A DNA stretch of 64,000 nt, taken from NCBI GenBank assembly GCA_963575745.1, contig CAUYUJ010000174.1:12501-76500 (forward strand), written 5' to 3'. The notes under the pieces were generated by a model that was not told where the DNA came from, searched no databases, and worked only from the letters and a program-made list of their open reading frames with translations. The position numbers and the translations under genes were made by a program. Each line of letters opens with the position of its first letter. Position 1 is the first letter of the stretch. Of the stretch, positions 38,389-48,981 are shown piece by piece. This stretch comes from Prorocentrum cordatum (lineage: Eukaryota > Sar > Dinophyceae > Prorocentrales > Prorocentraceae).

Positions 38389-39390
38389 AAGCTCCTAGGG
38401 GACATTTTGCCTAGCAGCATCTTCAATGCACCGCTCGACTGTTAGGTGCGATGGGCACCACGAAAGCTGCGGCCTGGCGACACTCGCCGAGCAGCGGTAC
38501 TGAATCAAGCGCCAAGTATCTGCACACGGCGCCTGCGCATCTGTGAATTCAGGCAGCCATTGTTGCCCTTATTGGACCAGTCCGAGCAGGTCCGAGACAA
38601 TCAAAGATATTCCCGGGAAATAGGTCAAGGCCTGGAGCACTGCAAACCTCTCCGCACGCCCAACAGTCTGGATTGGCCCCCACAAGGGCCCAAGACAGCT
38701 CTAATCGGCATCCCATTGTCCCCGAACTGCACTGCAGACCACCCACATCGCCGGAGTTCTGGCCAACCCGGGGCCATCCCAGATCCATCCGCATATACAG
38801 TACTCGCCCAAGACAGCTTATCCGAATCCCAGTCTCCCCAGAACTCAATCTTCAGCTTATCATCAACACGCGGTGGAACCAAAGGACTAAGGGGCATTCC
38901 CACAGAGGTCTCAAAGTAATCATAATATGCCTGGCCTCCTCCTGGCTGACCCTTGCCATGAAGATAAGAGCACACCTGTTCTAGATCACGGTCCCAGTCT
39001 AAATCAGGATCCTCAGATATGTCGCAAAGGAACCCAGGGCACTGGTAAAACTCGTGGCCGATTGTTGCTTTGTCAGCTGAGCACCAGTAGCATGCAGGAG
39101 AAATTCAATAGCCAGCGCGAGCAACTTGGTCTCGTGACCATATCGCACCTGACCACAGAGAGCGCAGAGCACCAGCAACACGAGGACGCTTAACTGCTGC
39201 ATTCCCTCCTCCCACACATTTCCTCCATAGCCTGGTCCATATTAGCCCCCCTCCCACGCAGAAATCTCGATGGTGCTCGATCATCCGTCGAGCTTGCCAT
39301 CGCTCGATACCTTGCCGAACGAGCTCAAGAATGGACCGAGGAGGAAGACGCTGCATACCAAACAAGTGCCCAAGATCACTGACGAGCACC
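38389..39390 (-). pseudogene. LINE 2 ORF2: RNase H core, broken
   Basis: The frame at 38,625-38,975 carries STVYADGSGMAPGWPELRRC, with the first RNase H Asp in YADGSG and the following Trp-containing strand (CGWSAVQF). Neighbouring pieces up to 39,389 are split by stops and lack clear blocks; they occupy the RT to RNase H linker. Confidence 0.75.
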
Positions 39391-39393
39391 GCG

Positions 39394-41082
39394 CTAGAAC
39401 ACGCATCCCAGCCAACCCTTGCCAGGGAGAGAACAAAGCACAGCTATTGGTCCCCTTGTCGTGGGCAAGGATGCTCTGGATGCACGGATCTCCCGAACCT
39501 TCACCCACGCCCTCTGGAGCCTCCCAAGGCTCATCCTCTGGTCCCATACGAACGAAGCGTATGCCCTGAGGGGGTTCATGGTGGCGCCGCACATCGGGTC
39601 GTACTTGGCGTCGGCCTGGGTGGCAAGCATGAGCGTGATAGAAGAAGATTTGCTGGCCCTTCCAGCGAGCATGGCAGCCGTTTGCCGTAAAATGGAAAGC
39701 TCCTGATTACTTACTCCAGCGACAGTGGCACCATGAGCAGCAGCTGGCATTAAACCTTTTCGCCACAGCAGCGTGACCCGGTTGCCAGCCCCACGTCGCA
39801 AAATCTGCAGTCTGGGGAGCCTCTCCGAAAGCTGCCTCAGCCTAGCCTTGGCCCGACGCCTGACCCAAGACTTGGCCCTGAGTTGGATCTTCTTGGCGAA
39901 CCTCCCGAACCCATGCCTAGCCGAAGCAGCCGTGGCCGCCCACCCAGACTTCTTGACCTGCAACAGAAGCCCTAACCTAGCTGTGTCCTTCACGAAGCTC
40001 TGGGCCCCCCTTGAAGAGCTCCTGCGCCGAGCGAGTTCCCTTTGGGTCCTGCCCACTGCAAAGTAGAGTCATCAACCAAGGCCCTGGGGTACACATTGGG
40101 GCTGACATGGGTGACCCTGTGCATGGCCCCGTATGTGAGGATGCTGAGGAGAGCCGTAGCATGCGCGCACCCCGCAATAATCCCTTGTCGAGCCCTGAAC
40201 TCTTTACTCCAACACCCAAACGCACGAACCACTCGAGGTGAGTATGAGTCTAGGAGCATCCAGTTTAGCTTCATGGGGAGCTGCATCTCCTGAACCTCTT
40301 GAACCAAGACCGAAAACACCACCGTCTCAAAGCATTTCCACATGTCCAGGAACACAGTTACCGAACACTCTCCTAGACGATCAGCGATTTCAGCCTGCAA
40401 ATTGTGCTCGTAGGCTGAGAAACTACGAGGAACCTCTTCGATTGCCCCAGCTACGCTTACTTCCATGAGGGGCAATCCATGCTCTGGATATGGGACGCCT
40501 GGCTCTAGACCAAAGTCTGATCAGACCCTCGACCAACGCGGTTAATCTTGTTCCTCCAGGCTTAGCCAAGCGTGCAATTTCATTAACAATTCTATTCGAC
40601 GGCCAACATAGTAAATTCTCGCAGACCGCGAAGAGAGCACAAACAGCCAAAAGCCCAGGATGTGAGAGATACCCGAAGGCCCTTGGATGTACACGATTGG
40701 GCCCGACGGCCGTCTTCCATGGAAAAGCGCGCGCCGCTTCTTGCAACATAGTTGGCGTGAGCGCTGGCAGCGAAGCCCATTCAGCAGCATCATGCGGAAG
40801 CGGGTTGCTCGTATCATCATGGCAGCTCCATAGTTCACTCCATTGTTCCGATTCACGATCAGCAAGCTGGCAAGGTTGGGAGAGGTCTGCCTGATGCACC
40901 ACCGCCTCTGGCGCCTTGGCCCGCGAGGCACGGCGGGCAGCACCGGCGCCCTTCGGAAAAGCTTCGCGTATCCAGTTACTCCAGCTCGTGTCTGCCCCTG
41001 TCTGGTACTTTGCTAAGAAAACATCAGCCTGCCCAACAATCTTAAATGCAATAGGCAAAAACTCAGAGTGCATAAGAATCAT
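39394..41082 (-). pseudogene. LINE 2 ORF2: reverse transcriptase
   Basis: Three frames make up the domain. 40,423-41,082 has RAFPWKTAVGPNRVHPRAFG and RLAKPGGTRLTALVEGLIRLW. 39,990-40,475 has CSVTVFLDMWKCFETV (motif A), RARQGIIAGCAHATALLS (motif B) and YPRALVDDSTLQW, where LVDD is the catalytic box. 39,394-40,056 is the basic connection region (KSWVRRRAKARLRQLSERL). The frame changes make this copy non-functional as assembled. Confidence 0.88.
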
Positions 41083-41088
41083 GAGAAA

Positions 41089-41676
41089 TTACTGTCCAAT
41101 CATCAAGGTGCCCCAGCGTCGCGTATGCCGTGTGCACCTTTTTTCCAGGACGTTGGTTGCGTCCGTCAGCGATCTCGCCAGTCCCTGAACGGGGGTGAAC
41201 ATCTCGTGGTTCACGATGTGGTTCTTGTGCCCACTGCATATGCCGGGGCCTTGTCCGACCTTGGCGTCCTGACTACATGTTTTAAGAGCCTTTGTCGAGC
41301 TCGAGTGGGGGCGAGATTTGCCAGTATGGACCGCCGCCCAACCAGCTTCTGCAGGTGCTTGAACCGTCACCTGCCCTGGGTGCAGGTTGGTGCAGTCAGG
41401 GGGGTTGAACGCTCCTGCACAACGGCCTTCACGTAGAAATCCGGATATCATTTTGCACTAGAATTCTCGCACCTTCATCAAGTGTTTAGCCCATCTCCCC
41501 GCCTGTAGCCATGCACGAAGCTTGGACCCACGCTGCTGATTTCGACGTTGAGGCTGCCACTTAGCAAGCACGAACTTGGTTCTGGTTGGCCCACCACGTC
41601 CAATATAAGCTGCACCATGGTCACCCACCTTGTCATAGCGATCACACAGCTCCCTCTCCACTCCCACCAACACCAT
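41089..41676 (-). pseudogene. LINE 2 ORF2: linker between endonuclease and RT, broken
   Basis: Two frames (41,458-41,676 and 41,089-41,451) fill the gap between endonuclease and RT. They carry basic sequence (LAKWQPQRRNQQRGSKLRAW) and no clear domain. Confidence 0.6.
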
Positions 41677-41691
41677 GTCCCAAGCATGCTG

Positions 41692-42660
41692 TCATGCGGG
41701 CTGGCCCACTGCATCTTCGATCGCGGTCATGATGGGTGTCCACTCACTGGGATATCTGGAGCAGCCAATACGTGGTCCTTTCGGCAACTGGCGAGGTTCA
41801 ACTGGCAGACGCAGCCAGGTGTCCTGGTCCGTGCCTGAGAAAGGTATTACCACTGGCGTGTGAGCGGGCAGCATGTCTTGATCCATGATCTGAGGGGCCC
41901 CAACTCTGCTCGCAAGTACCTCCGACAAGATGAAGTAATCACACGCCCTGCCTTCAGCCCCATGATTCACTCGGCAGGTGGCCCCGACTGGCACAAGGAA
42001 CATGGCTCTGATCTGCTCTAGCCAAGCTTCTCCTCGTAACTGGTATGACTCAACATTCCAATCACCACCCATCACCCAGGGTCGATCAAGAGGGTTGAGC
42101 CTCCCTAAGTACGTGGCCAACTGGTAGAGCACAGACATGTTGAACGTATCAAGGCCGACGGAGTCCTTCAAATACAGAGAAACCAAGACCACCCCGCCTC
42201 GACATCCCCAATTCACTTGGGCTGCGACGGCCCTTGCCGGAAACCGCTCGCCCGAAGACAAGAGAGGTGGAGCAGTGATCATCATGTATGTGGGGACCAA
42301 CACAGCAACTCCTGCACTAAGTCCATCTGCTTCAGTGCGGTCCGCTGCCAAAAAAACCCATGGTACCTATGCCCTTCAACTGAGACTGGAGCTTGGGCAG
42401 CATGGCCCTGTCCGACTTGTGCTCCTGGAGCAGCAGTGCTGCGTCACTGGCTTGCTCAACATATGCCAAGAGAGGGCCTGCCGCATCTGCGTTGGTCGCG
42501 ACAAGCTGCCCATCGACTCCATTATTACTGCCATGCTTCTCAGAAGAATCCTTGCGCGATAAATCTCCATCCCACTCAAAGACCGCACGTGCCGAAGTCC
42601 CAGCAGTCGATCCCATCGCGGGCGATGCCGAAGTACATGGGGCGCACACTCGCGCCCCCC
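41692..42660 (-). pseudogene. LINE 2 ORF2: apurinic-type endonuclease
   Basis: The amino-terminal part lies in the frame 42,332 upward (DAALLLQEHKSDRAML, with the QEH block). After a frame change near 42,345 the rest carries VMGGDWNVESYQL (catalytic GDWN), RACDYFILSEVLAS and PAHTPVVIPF in place of SDHxP. The wording is distinct from LINE 1. Confidence 0.82.
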
Positions 42661-42957
42661 GGGCCACAGCGATTCCACTCCCCAGGCCATCCCCACGCGG
42701 CAGGGGAGCGCCTCCCCTACAAACGTGGGAGGTCACTTGGGAAACAGTCTCCACCTTCTCAGCTCGAGAGGGGTCGACGCCGAAAGGCGATCCACAGGGT
42801 GGACGGCCCTGTTGCATAGTACACACCATCTGAGTCGCCGTCAATGCCGAGGTCGAAGTCAAACTCATGTGGCCACCTCTGGCCTGATCCGCGGAGTACA
42901 TCATTGTGATCATCCATAGCATCGTATATATAGATATATATGACCATCCGCCATACA

Positions 42958-44140
42958 TTAGTACGCCGTGAAGCCTCCGAACTCTGTCTGCGCACGGAAC
43001 AGCAGGAGCTTGCGCGCAGCCTCTCGAAGATCCTCATGTTCCTCAGGCTTGGGTGCACCAGCAGCCTCAAGCATGGCTCCCAGTGCTTCATTACTCGCCT
43101 CTTCGAATGACTTCTCACGCTGCTCCTGGAGCTGTTTGGCTTCATCAGCTTGCTCCTGCGCTCCCTGCACCGCAGCAGCAGCAGCAGCAGCGTCTTGATC
43201 AGGTTGTCCAGGGGCCTCGTCACGCCCCAGTACCTTAACCTGTGCATGTGCAATGATGGTTGGTAGCGCCTCCGCAATCCCTTTTGACAAGACTGTCCGT
43301 GCGCTCGCCGGCACCCAATTGTCGTAAACCTTCCCCCAGCTTCGTCGCGTCCAGGCCGAACGCTGCGACAGGAGAGCTTCCATCCTTACTTTCAGGAGGT
43401 CGCACCGAAACCTTAGCCACCTCGGCCGCCTGGGCGCGCATCTCCTCGAGCTTGGCTCTGCCCTCCAAGACGAGTTTCTGGGCCTCTTCGATCTCCTGCT
43501 GCAGGATGAGCTGCTGAGCTTTCTTATCCTCAACCAACTTCTCCTGCTTCGAAATCTGCAACCCCATCGCCGCAATACGTCTCGTGAGATTGAGCACTCG
43601 GGCTGCAGCTGGCTTGCGCTTGTTGACCTCATCCTGCAGATGCTCGCGTTCTTGCTGCAGCGCCTGCTTGAGTGAAGTCCACTCAGCTCCTTCAAACTTT
43701 GTGGCCACCTCCAGTTGTTTGTCGAGTTCTGCAATCCTAGTTCTCGTCTTGCCCTCGTCATAGCCTGGTGCTGGTGGCCCCAATGGTGCTTCACCCGAAT
43801 CGTCGTCGATAACCATGGCTTGGTCGATCTGCGCTCGCTGGTGCTGGTCACGCTCCTTGAGCTTGGCCTCCAGTCTCTTGATGGTAGCCTGTGTTTCTTG
43901 AAGCTGCTCACGTGTCTGGGCCCATGGGGCCTGCTTCGCCCCAGCACTTGAGGCAGCACGGAAAGAAGGGGTAGTCGGCTCCTTGTACGAATGAAAGCAT
44001 GTCCCCTTCGATCGTCGACACTTGGAGCACACATCCCGATCTGGTTTATTGAAGAATCGTTCACCCGTCTTGTTGTGCGTGCAAAACCGACAGAACCAAG
44101 TGCGAGGCATGTCGTTCGCAGCACGGGCAGGCGGCGCCAT
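42958..44140 (-). pseudogene. LINE 2 ORF1 protein, one frame change
   Basis: Starts at MAPPARAANDMPRTWFCRFC. A paired-Cys finger (FCRFC, then VCSKCRRSKGTC) is followed by long coiled coils (TQATIKRLEAKLKERDQ, KAQQLILQQEIEEAQKLVLE). A frame change near 43,275 separates it from a C-terminal part (GIAEALPTIIAHAQV to QTEFGGFTAY), which includes an alanine run from GCA repeats at 43,171-43,192. About 390 residues in total. RNA-binding multimeric ORF1 proteins of LINEs have this design. Confidence 0.8.
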
Positions 44141-44260
44141 GGGCCACCGCGCTGGCAGGGAGCAACGGCTGGGGCCGCCGTGCTCCTCGCGCGCGGCTCG
44201 CGTAGCCTGGCTCGCGAATCCCCAGCCCTTCTGAAGTGCTGGGATCCGCAAGCACAAAAA

Positions 44261-44280
44261 CTTGTGCCAGAAGGGCTGAG
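44261..44280 (-). promoter_or_regulatory. Spliced-leader-like start of LINE 2
   Basis: Directly after (TCC)n plus a TCATC remainder, the sense strand reads CTCAGCCCTTCTGGCACAAG. Aligned without gaps to the last 19 bases of the dinoflagellate spliced leader (GTAGCCATTTTGGCTCAAG) it agrees at 14. It also pairs with CAGCCCTTCTG at 44,223-44,233, so a hairpin is an alternative explanation. Confidence 0.4.
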
Positions 44281-44392
44281 GATGAGGAGGAGGAGGAGGA
44301 GGAGGAGGAGGAGGAGGAGCGAACGAACACCATGGAGGAGGAGGAGGAGGAGGAGGAGGAGGATGATGAGGAGGAGGAGGAGGAGGAGAACG
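44281..44392. repeat. (GGA)n tract at the 5' end of LINE 2
   Basis: GGA on plus, (TCC)n in the LINE sense; same polarity as at the LINE 3' end. Confidence 0.9.
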
Positions 44393-44570
44393 ACAACAAA
44401 CTACGACTAGGAGAGTGTGGTGGAGACTGGGCGGGCAACAAAAAGGTACCGCCACCGCTGCTCCCAAAGACCTCGCCCGTGGTGCGCTCCGGCCCCCCCT
44501 CTCGAGTGGAGCATCCGGCCGTGGCGGCGAAGGCCCTCCAGGACGAGCGGCGGCATCGGCACCAGCATCC

Positions 44571-44735
44571 AGGAATGAAGGGGCCCCAGGACACACAAAT
44601 AAATACACACAAATAAAAATATTCCCCATATTTTCCTATATATTCTGGGTTTTTGTCTTCCCCCCCCAATTCCCATATTTTCCCATATTTTCTGGGGAAT
44701 CGAGGATTAATTGTGTCTGTGTGTTTTTCCTCTCT
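44571..44735. repeat. Dispersed AT-rich repeat R2, copy 1
   Basis: Shares GAAGGGGCCCC, ATTCCCCATATTTTCC, TTCTGGG and GAATCGAGGATTAA with 52,700-52,865; a weaker copy lies near 59,648-59,725. The copies are clearly homologous with small indels. Confidence 0.8.
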
Positions 44736-44828
44736 TGAAGGAAGGCACGCCGCTGAGCTGCACGCATCCCCCCGAGCCGGCGAACGACCCGAGCGGAGAG
44801 CAGCCGGAGAGCCCTCGCCGAGGTTTAG

Positions 44829-45564
44829 GTCGGGCATGTCCTCCTACAGACGGACTTTCGAAGAACCATAAAATACAACAAAGATACGTTCAAACACATT
44901 CAAAAATCCGCCGACCCTGTCGGCGTGTGACAGGGGCTGCTCCGTCGCCATCGCCGTCGCTGCCGCCGTCGCGTCGCCGCCGCCATCACATCCCCTCCTT
45001 CCCTTGAGTCCGTAGCGGCCCTCGTCCTCAAGCACGCCAGCCAAAGCGCAATACACCAGCGCATGCACAGCGAAATTGAGCAACGCTGTCATTGAGTCGA
45101 GGGGAAGGAAGCTCCTTCCCTTTGATCCCCTCCCCGCGGAGGGAGGGGGGGGGGGGGGCGGGGGTCCCGGGGGGGTGGTCCCAGGGGGCGGTCCCGGGGG
45201 GTGGTCCCGGGCTAGAATAACATCCTCCCGGGGCCGATGGCCCGCCCTCCCTCCCAGTTCCGCCGAGGGCCGAGGCCTCCAGGGTCGGCGGCACTGGCCG
45301 CAAGGCCTTATTGGGGATGGACTGACCGCCCTTTAGCAAAACGTGGTTTAGGGAAAACGACCTGAGGCCCAAACCTGGCGGGCGCAAGCCTGGAAAATAA
45401 CAGCCGAGGCGCCCTCTCGAGAACCGAAAACGGACAATTCACTAATCGACGCGTCACTGTTGGGGGTTCTGTCCACCCCCGACCTTAGCAATAGTCGAAA
45501 AATCGTCCCCAGATCATTGTTTAAGTATTCTCGAATTCTCCTCCTGAAGAGGGGCATGCCCGAC
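44829..45564. mobile_element. Family M2 inverted-repeat element, long or composite copy
   Basis: Left end GTCGGGCATGTCCTCCTACA and right end GAAGAGGGGCATGCCCGAC are inverted relative to each other. The 736-bp span is much longer than other M2 copies (154-220 bp) and includes a G-rich stretch at 45,135-45,215 and a diverged R1 repeat at about 45,336-45,480, so it may be two half elements or one with insertions. Confidence 0.5.
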
Positions 45565-45613
45565 TTGAGGAGAACGACTCGGGCGGAGAGCAGCCGGAGA
45601 GCCCTTGCCGATG

Positions 45614-45833
45614 GCGGGCATGCCCTCCTACAGACGGATATTGGAGGAGAAAGGAAACATAATGACGAAATACTCACAAGTAGTCAAAAAGATCTTCAAC
45701 AAGTGGAAAACTATCCCAAAAATGACACCGCATGAGAAAATGTTCAAAACTAGCCAGAACATGTCGAAGCATCGTCCCCAGACTATTGCTTGACTAGTTT
45801 TTCAGATCCCTCCTGTGGAGGCACGTGCCCCGC
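45614..45833. mobile_element. Family M2 inverted-repeat element
   Basis: Ends GCGGGCATGCCCTCCTACAG and CTCCTGTGGAGGCACGTGCC form the M2 terminal inverted repeats; 220 bp. The interior is AT-rich (AAACATAATGACGAAATACT). The flank GGAGAGCAGCCGGAGAGCCC just before it also occurs before the copy at 44,829. Confidence 0.65.
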
Positions 45834-45861
45834 AGGGGCGGGCGCGACTGGGGGCGAGGAG

Positions 45862-45998
45862 GGAGGAGGGAGGAGGAGGAGGAGGAGGAGGAGGAGGAGG
45901 AGGAGGAGGAGGAGGAGGAGGAGGAGGAGGAGGAGGAGGGGGAGGAGGAGGAGGAGAGGGAGGTGGAGGAGGACGAGGAGGAGGACGAGGAGGCGCGA
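45862..45998. repeat. (GGA)n tract 30 bp from exon E
   Basis: GGA on plus. In the gene sense it is TCC at the very start of the E-F intron; the other end of that intron carries the complement. Confidence 0.9.
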
Positions 45999-46028
45999 GG
46001 CCGGCGTCGGCCCCCGCGGGGGGCCCGC

Positions 46029-46112
46029 CTGCTGGCGCACGTCCCGGTGCAGGATGCTGTGGTCGCGGCTGCCGGTGGACAGCACGTAGCCGTTCCATGC
46101 CATGGTGCCCAC
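46029..46112 (-). CDS. Cdh1/Fizzy-related exon E (WD40 blade 2 to 3)
   Basis: 84 nt, 28 codons, phase 0. It encodes VGTMAWNGYVLSTGSRDHSI then LHRDVRQQ. Cdh1 proteins read VGALAWxxxxLSSGSRDxxILQRDIR here. Acceptor CCCCGAG|GTG, donor CAG|GCGGGC (GC donor). The CAGGC at the donor recurs at the acceptor of exon F. It completes the second blade after exon D and begins the strand leading to the KLTGH block. Confidence 0.95.
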
Positions 46113-46384
46113 CTCGGGGGCCAGGACGGAGCCACGGCCCTCCTCGATATCAAACTGACTACCTACCAGACCACCCCAACCCAACCCGAAGACCCGAATT
46201 TGACCCGAATCTCGGGTTGGGGGGGGTACGGATACCATGTGTTTTTTCAACGTTCCCCGACCCCCCCCCACTGGAAATGGAGGGCAATTTGAGGCCTTCG
46301 GGTTGGGTTGGGGTGGTTTGGTGGGTGGTGACAGACGCAAGGCTTGACTCCGCATGTTTGTTCTGTCCCGCTCCTCTTCCCGCT

Positions 46385-46445
46385 TCTCCTCCTCCTCCGC
46401 CTCCGCACCCCTTCCTCCTCCTCCTCCTCCTGCCACTCCTCTTCC
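46385..46445. repeat. (TCC)n tract
   Basis: Short TCC tract, the one nearest exon E inside the D-E intron. Confidence 0.8.
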
Positions 46446-46494
46446 TCCCGCCCACCTCGGGGTCCAAGACCAACGGGCAAGCTGTAAAACAGGC

Positions 46495-46553
46495 AGTAAG
46501 GAACACCGAGCCCCTCCCCGACGAAGAGGGCTCCTCCTTCGGCGCCCCGACTG
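46495..46553. mobile_element. Family M1 MITE, 3' fragment
   Basis: AAGGAACACCGAGCCCCTCC through GCGCCCCGACTG, followed by TA. The 5' half is missing. Confidence 0.65.
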
Positions 46554-46724
46554 TACCCCCGACGCTCCCTCTCCTGTCCTGCCGCGCGGCCCAGCCAATG
46601 GTTCATCCAAGACAGTCAGACAGGTGGTCAGCGAGCGGTGGGCAGAGGAACAGAGCTGGAGGGCAGAAGAGCCACCCCGACCATAGCCACCCCGACGCGC
46701 GAGGCCGCTTCGTCAACGCACCCA

Positions 46725-47035
46725 AAGAAGGAATCAAACAGGGCAGAGCTGTCTAGTAAACGCCCAGGGCCGTTTAGTAAACGCCAACTGTCTGGTCCGG
46801 GTGGCTTGTCGGCGGTGGACAAACCTCCCTTTAGTAAACCTCCCCTTAGTGAAAACGGTCTGGGACCGAAACCGACGGACCTGGACCCGCAAAAATGACG
46901 GCCGCGACGCCCTCTCGCGAACCGAAAACGGCCAATTCACTAATCGACGTGCCAGGGTAGGAATCAGACAGGGCAGAGCTGCTTGGTAAACGCCCAGGGC
47001 CGTTTAGTAAACGCCAACCGTCGGGTCCGGGTGGT
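46725..47035. repeat. Duplicated block enclosing an R1 repeat
   Basis: GGAATCAGACAGGGCAGAGC plus the CGTTTAGTAAACGCCAAC stretch occurs at about 46,728-46,800 and again at about 46,962-47,032. Between them lies an R1 copy (AACCTCCCTTTAGTAAACCT, 46,819-46,960). Confidence 0.75.
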
Positions 47036-47164
47036 CTGTCCCCCCGTGAGCCAAGACGGAGCCACAGCCCTCCCCGAAGTCAAGCGCAAGGCTCGCATGC
47101 CGATCGGCGCGCGAGGCGCGGCCCGCGGGGGGTCCGAGGTTCGTGTTTGCAGCCTTACCCGCCT

Positions 47165-47310
47165 GGGACACATCCCTATCCCTGAGCTTGGCATCGCCTC
47201 ATTAAGGGATCCCCTTAGTTTTTCAGGGCGCATCCCTAAGATTGTCATCGCTTTTTGGCGTGTCAATCTTAGGGATAGGGACAAGCTCGAGGCTGGTGAC
47301 AGTCCCCAGT
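47165..47310. mobile_element. Hairpin repeat, family M5, copy 1
   Basis: Contains CATCCCTATCCCTGAGCTTG and an internal palindrome, ATCCCTAAGATTGTCATCGC against its near complement ending AATCTTAGGGAT. The same arrangement recurs at 61,640-61,772. Confidence 0.6.
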
Positions 47311-47404
47311 TCCGGCGCGCACTTTGAAATCTGGGGGGTCCTGCATGGGGAGCCGCCACGTCGCGGACAAAAAAAATGCGTTTTTGACTTCGAGGAGGGA
47401 TGCA

Positions 47405-47570
47405 GCATCTCGGGGGCGCGTCAGCATGGATCAGCGATCCATGGATCTGGCGCTCCCTCCCCTAAATGCGGCCAGCGTCGCCTCGGCGGCGGAAATCCGC
47501 GATTTCCCTTGGAAACGGGACCCGTCGCTAATCCACGCCCCCTTATTCCATGTTTGCGATCGCCTGAGAA
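47405..47570. repeat. Dispersed repeat R3, copy 1
   Basis: Shares GCGATCCATGGAT, GGAAACGGGACCCGTCGCTA and CATGTTTGCGATCGCCTGA with 51,170-51,362. The second copy has an insertion containing an inverted GATCCATGGATC. Confidence 0.8.
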
Positions 47571-47727
47571 TCGGGAGGGAGCCGGACCGGGACAGATCGG
47601 CCGGTCTCCGAAAAGCCGGCTGCTCCGGAGGACGTGGCGGGCCCCGCGGCCTTCCTCGGAGCGTTCTGGAACGCTCCGAGAGCGCTCAAGAGCGCCCCGG
47701 AACGATCACCCCAAGTTTCTTAATTCG

Positions 47728-48092
47728 GCGGTGGACAAGCCTCCCTTTAGTAAACCTCCCCGTAGTGGAAACGACCCAGGGCCGAAATCGACGGACCTGG
47801 ACCCGCAGACATGACGGCCGCGACGCCCTCTCGCAACCGAAAACGGCCAATTCCTTAATCGACGTGTCAGGGTAGGAGGTCTGTCCACCTCCGATTAATA
47901 AGCGTCGGGGGCGTCACCCCCGCCGACAGCCCCACATCGACCCCCGTCGCGGGCAGCCACCGCGCGCCGAAGGCGCTCCGACCCCCGTCGCGGCGCGACG
48001 ACGAGGCGAGGCTGACCCCCGTCGGGGGGGGTACCCCCCGCGCTTACTGAGTAACCCAGAATATGTATCCCGTTCCTAGACATGCCCGCCCT
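47728..48092. repeat. Dispersed repeat R1, long copy
   Basis: About 365 bp nearly identical to 51,948-52,312 over the distal two thirds, including the palindromic GTCGGGGGCGTCACCCCCGC. Both end in CCTAGACATGCCCG. Shorter copies are at 46,819 and 58,108, a decayed one near 45,336. Confidence 0.88.
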
Positions 48093-48582
48093 GAAGCCCA
48101 GACCCTTTCGAGTCGTAACAAAAGCCAGGACGGTCCAAAAAAGCCACTCGTGGACCAGAAGCCGGTCCCCTTGGAAGGGGCTGGCACCTGCGGCTGGGGC
48201 CAACGCCCTGGCCCCCAACTCGGAGGGCAGGCAACCACATGACGGACTCCAGAAAACCCTGAACCCAAAAATATTTTGCGTCTCTTGGAGGGCAATGTTT
48301 TACTTCCTTTTTTTCAGCACTGCGCCCGCAAGTCTCAGCAGCAGGGCCCGTGGTGGGCCTCACTGAAAAGTCCACCGGAAGCGGCGCGATTGAAGCGCTT
48401 CGAGTCCGCCGGCTTCCGCCGGCCTTCCGCCGGCTTCCCCCAGCATCCGCCAGCGGAACCGCCCCCGTTTTACTTCCGCCGCCTCCCGCCGACCCTCCGC
48501 CGCCTTCCGCCGATGAAGAGGTGCCAACTCCTTCGATCCTCGAAGGCAAGGGGCCCTTTCTGGAACACCTTATGCCTCATGT
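48093..48582. other. Intronic unique sequence
   Basis: Holds a run of CCGCCGGCTTCCGCC-like words at about 48,407-48,515. No gene recognised. Lies in the Cdh1 D-E intron. Confidence 0.4.
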
Positions 48583-48775
48583 GACGAGAGGAGGAGGAGG
48601 AGGAGGAGGAGGAGGAGGAGAAGGAGAAGGAGAAGGAGGAGGAGCAAGAGGAGGAGGAGAGGAGGAGGAGGAGGAGGAGGAGGAGGAGAGAGAGTGAGGA
48701 GAAGGAGGGAGGAGGAGGAAGTGGGGAGGAGGAGGAGGAGGGAGGAGGAGGAGGAGGAGGAGGAGGGAGGAGAAG
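48583..48775. repeat. (GGA)n tract
   Basis: GGA with GAA variants. Confidence 0.9.
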
Positions 48776-48981
48776 CTCTGCCCCCGCAGGCGGAGCTCAT
48801 GAAACACCGGCAGGGGCTCAGAGAGCTCGAGGGGCGCCCGCGGCCGCGTGAGCCCCGAAGGTGGGGGCCTGGTGTCCGAAGCCCTGGCGCCGCTTGGGCC
48901 TCTGCAGGGGCAGGGTTCGCGAGCGGTCGCAGCGCCTCGCGCCCAAGGCGGAGCAGGGCAACGTTCGACGTTCGCTTCCTG
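48776..48981. other. Unique island between GGA and TCC tracts
   Basis: Just over 200 bp of unique GC-rich sequence in the Cdh1 D-E intron, between complementary tracts. Minus-sense frames such as ELSEPLPVFHELRLRGQSF and LQRPKRRQGFGHQAPTFGAH are not low complexity, but exons D and E join without it, so it is not needed for Cdh1. Unassigned. Confidence 0.35.

Larger units (their letters stand above)
37591..44280 (-). mobile_element. LINE 2, non-LTR retrotransposon inside the Cdh1 intron
   Basis: About 6.7 kb, minus strand, same orientation as the host gene. Order in sense: 5' leader, ORF1 with a Cys finger and coiled coils, endonuclease, RT, RNase H, C-terminal Cys-rich region. ORF2 is more decayed than in LINE 1, being split over at least eight frames. 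Both flanks are TCC in the sense direction. Motif wording differs clearly from LINE 1, so this is a separate lineage and not a second copy. Confidence 0.88.
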
